Shown: positions 44,250 to 48,745 of the stretch, in pieces | Layout of the letters: each line of letters opens with the position of its first letter | How positions within the stretch are numbered: the first letter of the stretch is position 1 | From: Prolixibacteraceae bacterium | GTDB taxonomy: Bacteria; Bacteroidota; Bacteroidia; Bacteroidales; Prolixibacteraceae | Direction of reading: 5' to 3' | Length of the DNA: 48,745 nt | Assembly (NCBI GenBank): GCA_019459525.1 | Contig: JAIBEY010000019.1 | Span: 1-48,745 of the forward strand | Notes under the pieces: model-generated | Told to the model about the DNA's origin: nothing | Seen by the model: the letters and a program-made list of their open reading frames with translations, nothing else | Databases searched by the model: none | Translations under genes and position numbers: made by a program

Positions 44250-44261
44250 TGCTGTAAATTT

Positions 44262-44367
44262 AAATAATTTTTCCTACTCGTATCTGGCTTTTCGGAACCC
44301 GTCCAAGTTTTTGTGCACCAAACTCAGGGGTAAAAGTAAAGCGGCTCACTCTCAAATTTTGAGAGTG
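44262..44367 (-). promoter_or_regulatory. Conserved upstream block of GG peptide 3
   Basis: About 105 bp closely matching the block at 37836-37937, including the 10-bp inverted repeat CACTCTCAAA-T-TTTGAGAGTG at 44347-44367, which spans the stop codon of the HTH gene. It may be an operator for that regulator, a terminator, or a leader RNA structure. Confidence 0.6.
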
Positions 44368-44687
44368 ATAAAATTATTTTCATTAAAATTTACCAAACAG
44401 GCTAAATTATAAAAACCGCCGTTTACTTTTTGCAGTTCGTTGTACGATAGTTCTTTGCGGAAGAACCCACACATAAAATTAACTTCGTCGGAATATACAT
44501 AGCTTTGGTAGCGTATGCTGAACTCAACCGGGGCATCCATTCCTTTAATGGTTTCAATCAGTCGGTAAAGCGATGCCTCCGAAATGTCAAGCCGTTGGGC
44601 AAATTTCTTTGGTGTTCCGGTCGATTTAAGGCGAATCAGTTGGTCGATCCGCTCAATTAACTCGATTTGCTGAAGTAGTTTGTTCAT
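44352..44687 (-). CDS. Small helix-turn-helix protein with a GG-leader-like C-terminus
   Basis: A 111-residue protein. Residues about 5-50 form a helix-turn-helix (IDQLIRLKSTGTPKKFAQRL, ISEASLYRLIETIK), like small HTH proteins of Bacteroidota. The segment VEFSIRYQSYVYSDEVNFMCGFF follows. The tail from residue 79 (ELSYNELQKVNGG, GG at 90-91) looks like a double-glycine leader followed by a 20-residue core starting FYNLACLVNFN. It may be a regulator that senses or binds the C39 system, or a precursor fused to an HTH by recombination. It lies between the exporter genes and peptide 3. Confidence 0.7.
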   Translation of the reverse strand: MNKLLQQIELIERIDQLIRLKSTGTPKKFAQRLDISEASLYRLIETIKGMDAPVEFSIRYQSYVYSDEVNFMCGFFRKELSYNELQKVNGGFYNLACLVNFNENNFITLKI

Positions 44688-44736
44688 AACTGTTATGATA
44701 TTAGACTTTAGACAATAGATATTAGACTTTTTTATT

Positions 44737-44762
44737 CCTGACAGGTTTTAAAACCTGTCAGG
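44737..44762. repeat. 26-bp perfect palindrome between exporter and HTH genes
   Basis: CCTGACAGGTTTT is followed by its exact reverse complement AAAACCTGTCAGG. Strings of this type are scattered between genes in many Bacteroidota, so it is probably a small mobile or structural repeat. It may also end transcription of the exporter gene. Confidence 0.75.
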
Positions 44763-44770
44763 TCTGAATT

Positions 44771-44798
44771 CCCCTCCCTCGGAGTTGGCTAGGGGAGG
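44771..44798 (-). terminator. GC-rich inverted repeat over the exporter stop codon
   Basis: CCCCTCC and GGGGAGG flank a 14-base loop; the exporter stop (44789-44791) lies between the arms. With the next palindrome it could form a terminator. Confidence 0.4.
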
Positions 44799-46942
44799 CT
44801 TCTTTGCCGCTGCCACATCTGGTAATAGTAGCCTTGCTGCGCATACAGTTCAGTATGGTTGCCTTGTTCGGTAATCCGACCTTCGCGGAGTACCACAATC
44901 TCATGGGCATCGACTACTGTACTGAGGCGGTGGGCAATCAGAACAACAGTTTTGACTTCAGCGACCAGTTGGCGGATGGTTTGTTGTACCACTTGTTCCG
45001 ATTCGGAGTCGAGGTTCGAGGTTGCTTCGTCCATCACCAAAATCTCGGGTTGGCGGTACAAAGCACGGGCAATAGCCAGGCGTTGACGTTGCCCGCCCGA
45101 GAGTGTGGCTCCATGCTCACCTATGTATGTGGCCAGCCCGTTGGGCATTTTATCGATAAAGCTGAGCATATCCAGTTGCCGGCAAATTTTCAGCAGGCGT
45201 TCCATATCGGGGGCGAATTCGCCTACTGCAATATTTTCTATCACGCTTCCGGCAAACAATTCGAGGTTTTGGGGCACAATGCCCACCACTTGCCGCAAGC
45301 TTTCGGCGCTGGCATAACGTATGTTAATCTCGCCAATGGTAATTTGTCCCTTATTTACGGGGTACAGCCGTTGCAACAAGGCGGCTATGGTGGTTTTGCC
45401 CGAACCGCTCTCGCCAATAATGGCAGTGAGTTTGCCTTGTTTCAGTTCGAGGTTGAAATTTTCGAACACATCAACCCGTGTACCGTAGCTAAACGAAACT
45501 TCGTTGAATACAATGTTCCCGAGTAATTGGGGTGTAAGTTCAACGGTTTGCTCAGGTTCGTCGTCGCGTTCCAGGTCCATGATTTCGAACAGGCGGTCGG
45601 CAGCAATGCGCGCGTTCTGCCAGGTTTTGTTCATTCCGATCAGCGAACTTACCGGTCCGGTGAAATAACCGATAAGGGCATAAAACGACATCAGCTCGCC
45701 CGGAGTAATGGTATGGTCGATCACGAGCAAACTACCACTCCAGAGTAAAACGATGGTAAACAGGCGGGTAACCAGTTGTGAAGCATTACCGGTATAAATC
45801 CCGTTCAGCCCCGACTGGTAAATGTTGTCGAGCAGTCGCATAAACCGGGTTTCGGTTTTCAGGTTATTAAACTCTTCAAGGTTCAATTGCTTGATGGCCT
45901 TGGCTGCGTTAACCGACTCAACCAGTTGTGTTTCCAACTCGGCAGCGTTTTCCATGATTTTGCGTTCCCGTTTTTTGTTGAGTTGGTTGGTAACCCAATA
46001 AAGCAAGGCATATAGTGGGATTACAATCGTCATGATCAGCGCCAGCTTCATGCTGTAAATAAACATCAGTACAAAAGAGAACATGAGAATGAACAGGTTG
46101 ACCAGGATGTTGATCATGGTATCGTTGATGAATGCCCGGATTTTTACTGCATCGTTGATGCGCGAGATGATTTCGCCGGTACGCATGGTATCGAAAAACC
46201 GCTGGGGCAACTTCAGCAGGTGTTTGTAGTAACCCAAAATCAGGCGGGCATCGATCAACTGTCCGGTTCGCAGCACGAATACCGATTGCAGCGAGCCAAT
46301 CACGATTTGCACCAACAGAATAACCACCATGCCCACGCTGAGTAAGTTGAGCAGGTTTTTGTTCCCGTCGGGCAATACAAAATCGGTTATTTTCTGGATA
46401 TAGATTGACGTTGACAAGCCCAGCACGGTGTAAACAATTGCCCCGATTAATGCCTGAACCAGTATTTTTCGGTGTGGGTAAAGCAGATAACGGAAGCGCG
46501 CCAGTACCGGCACTTTCTCGTCGCGGGCAATAAACCCCTGATCGGGCGACAGCAGGATGAGTACGCCAGTCCATTCTTCAGCAAATTCGGCGTGGGTTTT
46601 CCGGTGGATTTGACCATCGCCGGGATCCATAATTTCCACGTAATTTTTTGTGAATTTATATACCACTACATAGTGTTGCAATACTTTTTTTACTACCACA
46701 TGGGCAATGGCGGGTAATGGAACTTCGTTCATCGCGTCAAGTTCGCCTTTCACCCCTTTGGCTGAAAAGCCTAATTTTTCGGCTGCCTTGATGAGTCCCC
46801 AGGCATTGGTTCCCTTTTTATCTGTTCCGGCCCACTGGCGGATGCGCGCGATGGGGATTTTCAGGTTGTAATGTGCCGAAATCGAAGCCAGGCAAGCCGC
46901 ACCGCAATCGGTAATGTCATGTTGTTTTATTTTTATGCTCAT
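44789..46942 (-). CDS. C39-peptidase ABC exporter (bacteriocin maturation and export)
   Basis: A 717-residue transporter that cuts GG leaders and exports the core. The C39 peptidase is at 1-135: QHDITDCGAACLAS with the catalytic C13, H90 in LQHYVVVYK and D106 in MDPGDG. A six-helix membrane domain follows (about 155-440). The ATPase has Walker A GESGSGKT (510-517), signature LSGGQ (614-618), Walker B ILVMDEATSNLD with D638, and the switch His in IAHRLS. All key residues are present. GC is higher than in the peptide genes. The HlyD-type gene lies 75 bp upstream, so both form one export machine. Confidence 0.95.
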   Translation of the reverse strand: MSIKIKQHDITDCGAACLASISAHYNLKIPIARIRQWAGTDKKGTNAWGLIKAAEKLGFSAKGVKGELDAMNEVPLPAIAHVVVKKVLQHYVVVYKFTKNYVEIMDPGDGQIHRKTHAEFAEEWTGVLILLSPDQGFIARDEKVPVLARFRYLLYPHRKILVQALIGAIVYTVLGLSTSIYIQKITDFVLPDGNKNLLNLLSVGMVVILLVQIVIGSLQSVFVLRTGQLIDARLILGYYKHLLKLPQRFFDTMRTGEIISRINDAVKIRAFINDTMINILVNLFILMFSFVLMFIYSMKLALIMTIVIPLYALLYWVTNQLNKKRERKIMENAAELETQLVESVNAAKAIKQLNLEEFNNLKTETRFMRLLDNIYQSGLNGIYTGNASQLVTRLFTIVLLWSGSLLVIDHTITPGELMSFYALIGYFTGPVSSLIGMNKTWQNARIAADRLFEIMDLERDDEPEQTVELTPQLLGNIVFNEVSFSYGTRVDVFENFNLELKQGKLTAIIGESGSGKTTIAALLQRLYPVNKGQITIGEINIRYASAESLRQVVGIVPQNLELFAGSVIENIAVGEFAPDMERLLKICRQLDMLSFIDKMPNGLATYIGEHGATLSGGQRQRLAIARALYRQPEILVMDEATSNLDSESEQVVQQTIRQLVAEVKTVVLIAHRLSTVVDAHEIVVLREGRITEQGNHTELYAQQGYYYQMWQRQRSLP

Positions 46943-47017
46943 GATTTTAGTTACTATTTGATTATTTACTATTTACAATTTTGAGCCGCGAACATTAAAT
47001 GGTAAATCGTCAATGTT

Positions 47018-48166
47018 TTAATGGTCAATAAGTTTAGGGTTTAGCCAGTCATCGGCTTTGTCGAATAGCAATTCATATAAGCTCCGGCGGTTTATTAAGA
47101 AACGTGAGGTAAGAGTCAGTCCATTTTTCAGTTTTCCTTGATAACCTGATTTTAGAGAAAGACAATCCTGATTAAGTTTGCATTTCACCTTAAAATAAAC
47201 CGATTCCTTTTCCTGATAGGGTTGATTGGAAATATCAATAATTTCGCCGGTAGCCAGTCCCCATTGGTTGTAGTTGTAGGCATCAACCTGAAATGTTACA
47301 GATTTGCCCTTTTGTAGATATCCAATATCGTTTGGGCTGACGTAACATTCAACAATCAGGCTATCGGACGGAGTTATGGCTGCAATGGTTTGGTTTAGAA
47401 AAATGAAGCTACCAGTTTGTACTCCGGTAAAATTCGAAATATAGCCATTGGCTGGGGCAATCACCACGTAAAAACGTTCTTCAAATCGAAGTTGATCACG
47501 GTTATCGGTAAGCGATTGTAGTTCTGACTTGTATTGAAACAGTTGCTGGTGCCAGCTTGCCTTTTTCTGGCTGGTATAAAAATCACGTTCCTTAATCAAT
47601 TGATTCAATTCCAACTCTTTCTTCTCAAACTCGGCAGCCGCAATGACTTCTTTTTCGAACAACGACTTGGTCCGCTGAAAATCCTTACTGGCGGTTTCAA
47701 GACGCATCTGGTATTCTCTTAATTTCTGATTGTATTCAGCAGAACTGCTTTCCAACAATTCGCTCTGAACACGAGTACTCTTACCGTTCACCAAATTTTC
47801 AAGATCACGTATATAGCCTGAATACAATTCTATTCTATCATCGAACATCCGCAGTTGGTCATCAATTTTTTCCGGGGCGAGCCAAATTAAGGTATCGCCA
47901 ATCGTAACCTTCATGTTTTCGCGGATGCATATTTTTTGTACTTGCCCTGTAACTGGAGCCTGAATACTGGTTGGCTCCGTTTGTGAACGGATAATTCCGC
48001 GGGATTGTGCAGTTACATCAACTTTTAAAATGGGAAGAGCAACTAGTGTAGCAGTTATGACTCCGATAAGAACAAGGTAAACTGCGATTGAATGCCTTGA
48101 AAACCGTGCATAATGGCTCTCAAGCGAGAACATGATAATTTCCTTTGGGAAAATGGTCTGTTTCAT
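47018..48166 (-). CDS. HlyD-family membrane-fusion protein of the peptide exporter
   Basis: A 382-residue adaptor with one membrane helix (about 28-48, AVYLVLIGVITATLVALPI). A biotinyl-lipoyl-like half-motif follows (SIQAPVTGQVQKICIRENMKV), then a long coiled coil (about 105-215), the second half (VIAPANGYISNFTGVQTGSFI) and a C-terminal beta domain. It spans the periplasm and links the C39 ABC exporter to an outer-membrane channel, which is not in the window. The ATG at 48166 is used; another at 48133 (MFSLESHY) is equally possible. Confidence 0.92.
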   Translation of the reverse strand: MKQTIFPKEIIMFSLESHYARFSRHSIAVYLVLIGVITATLVALPILKVDVTAQSRGIIRSQTEPTSIQAPVTGQVQKICIRENMKVTIGDTLIWLAPEKIDDQLRMFDDRIELYSGYIRDLENLVNGKSTRVQSELLESSSAEYNQKLREYQMRLETASKDFQRTKSLFEKEVIAAAEFEKKELELNQLIKERDFYTSQKKASWHQQLFQYKSELQSLTDNRDQLRFEERFYVVIAPANGYISNFTGVQTGSFIFLNQTIAAITPSDSLIVECYVSPNDIGYLQKGKSVTFQVDAYNYNQWGLATGEIIDISNQPYQEKESVYFKVKCKLNQDCLSLKSGYQGKLKNGLTLTSRFLINRRSLYELLFDKADDWLNPKLIDH

Positions 48167-48607
48167 GGGGTGGATAAATTAATCTTTGCCTGCCTTTGGT
48201 TTAATTGTAAAGAAAAACTAATACGTTAATTTCATCTTATCAGAAGTACACTTTCTATTAACAAAATGATACTTCCTTATTAGACCTTGACTATTATTCA
48301 TTTCTCGAAGCAATTTCTGAAAGTTTGCTTTTCTATAGTATATTTTAGTATATCCTGCTTGTGATAAAAAAGTAACCCGCTTGCTTCTGTGCATTATACC
48401 GAATGGTTTATATTTTAGGTTAAACGGCCGATTAAGTACGTTGAAATTGATTATTAAGCTATACTATTCATCAAGTATTAGCTGCCACTATGCAGAAAGT
48501 GGAAGTAAAATAAGTCGCCCTTTCTAATCAATACTTCTTAAAAATAAAATCGATTTTTTTTCAGAATAACACCGATAGTTTAAACGAATGCTTAATCTCA
48601 CGACAAT
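48167..48607. other. 441-bp divergent intergenic region
   Basis: AT-rich DNA between the minus-strand exporter operon and the plus-strand gene at the window end. It should hold both promoters. No clear Bacteroidota promoter (TTTG and TANNTTTG pair), repeat or RNA gene could be named with confidence. Confidence 0.4.
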
Positions 48608-48745
48608 ATGATATTTAACGAAGAACAAAAAAAGAAAGCCGAGTTTATACGAAACAGCCAGTTTTCCAGACTGTCAGACCTTTTACCTAATGAACTTAAG
48701 GACCTGGCGGTTGTATGGTGTTATTATTCCGGAAAGATTGAAGGG
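48608..48745 (+). CDS. N-terminus of a possible Fic-family protein (cut by the window end)
   Basis: The first 46 codons of a plus-strand gene starting MIFNEEQKKKAEFIRNSQF. The segment NELKDLAVVWCYYSGKIEG recalls the SxxIEG motif near the start of Fic proteins, where the motif lies in the inhibitory or N-terminal helix region. The Fic core (HPFxxGNGR) would be beyond the window. Confidence 0.5.
   Translation, partial: MIFNEEQKKKAEFIRNSQFSRLSDLLPNELKDLAVVWCYYSGKIEG

Noticed and set aside
44804-45526. Plus-strand frame of 240 codons opposite the exporter gene
   Set aside because: Antisense shadow of the ATPase domain, with no recognisable protein features.
45918-46574. Long minus-strand frame of 218 codons inside the exporter gene
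   Set aside because: It lies in another frame of the clear C39 ABC transporter; composition (Pro, Arg, His rich) is that of a GC-rich shadow frame.
1-48745. Search for tRNA, rRNA, riboswitches and an integrase gene
   Set aside because: None could be recognised on either strand by eye, so none is reported; a covariance-model search would be needed to exclude small RNAs.

Overview
The window looks like a chromosome or contig segment from a Bacteroidota bacterium. Evidence: a TraE-TraN type conjugation operon of the Bacteroides class, a PorP/SprF protein and a type IX secretion sorting domain, low GC, and few Shine-Dalgarno sites. The genus cannot be fixed; marine or soil Bacteroidia such as Marinilabiliales would fit. 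Names of families rest on motifs read by eye, since no search was possible.

Positions 1-34,850 are one long plus-strand block, most likely an integrative conjugative element (ICE). It opens with the end of a DNA cytosine methyltransferase and an OmpA-type protein. Then come the mobilisation genes: relaxase, ParA-like ATPase, and two small proteins. The type IV secretion genes follow: traE, traF, traG, three paralogous secreted proteins, another secreted protein, topoisomerase III, traJ, traK, traL, traM, traN, the coupling ATPase and an M23 peptidoglycan hydrolase. A large adhesin with a type IX sorting domain and its PorP/SprF partner come next. Small accessory genes, a DUF1896 protein and a 1662-residue methylase-helicase (antirestriction type) follow, and the block ends at a strong terminator near 34.82 kb. 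No integrase or attachment site is visible, so the element's ends are not proven. TraG carries an inserted DnaJ J-domain, which is unusual. Several transfer genes contain terminator-like hairpins inside the coding sequence.

Positions 34,970-48,170 are almost all on the minus strand and look like a modular double-glycine (bacteriocin-type) peptide island. A C39-peptidase ABC exporter and an HlyD-type adaptor supply export. Three intact small precursor genes (58, 54 and 52 residues) have GG leaders. Each sits behind a conserved block of about 80-100 bp, each is followed by a hairpin, and each is followed by a different partner gene (CPBP protease, a lipocalin-like secreted protein, a carboxypeptidase-regulatory-like secreted protein). 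Two further GG peptide frames have lost their starts, and one of these precedes an aspartic protease. A small helix-turn-helix protein ends in a GG-leader-like tail, and a degenerate copy of that tail lies upstream of the first precursor. A repeat family at 38.0, 39.0, 40.9 and 42.1 kb and a HigBA toxin-antitoxin pair are mixed in. This pattern of duplicated and recombined peptide modules is the best candidate for an undescribed system here. The short precursor genes are easily missed by standard annotation.

The last 138 bases hold the start of a plus-strand gene that may be a Fic-family protein.
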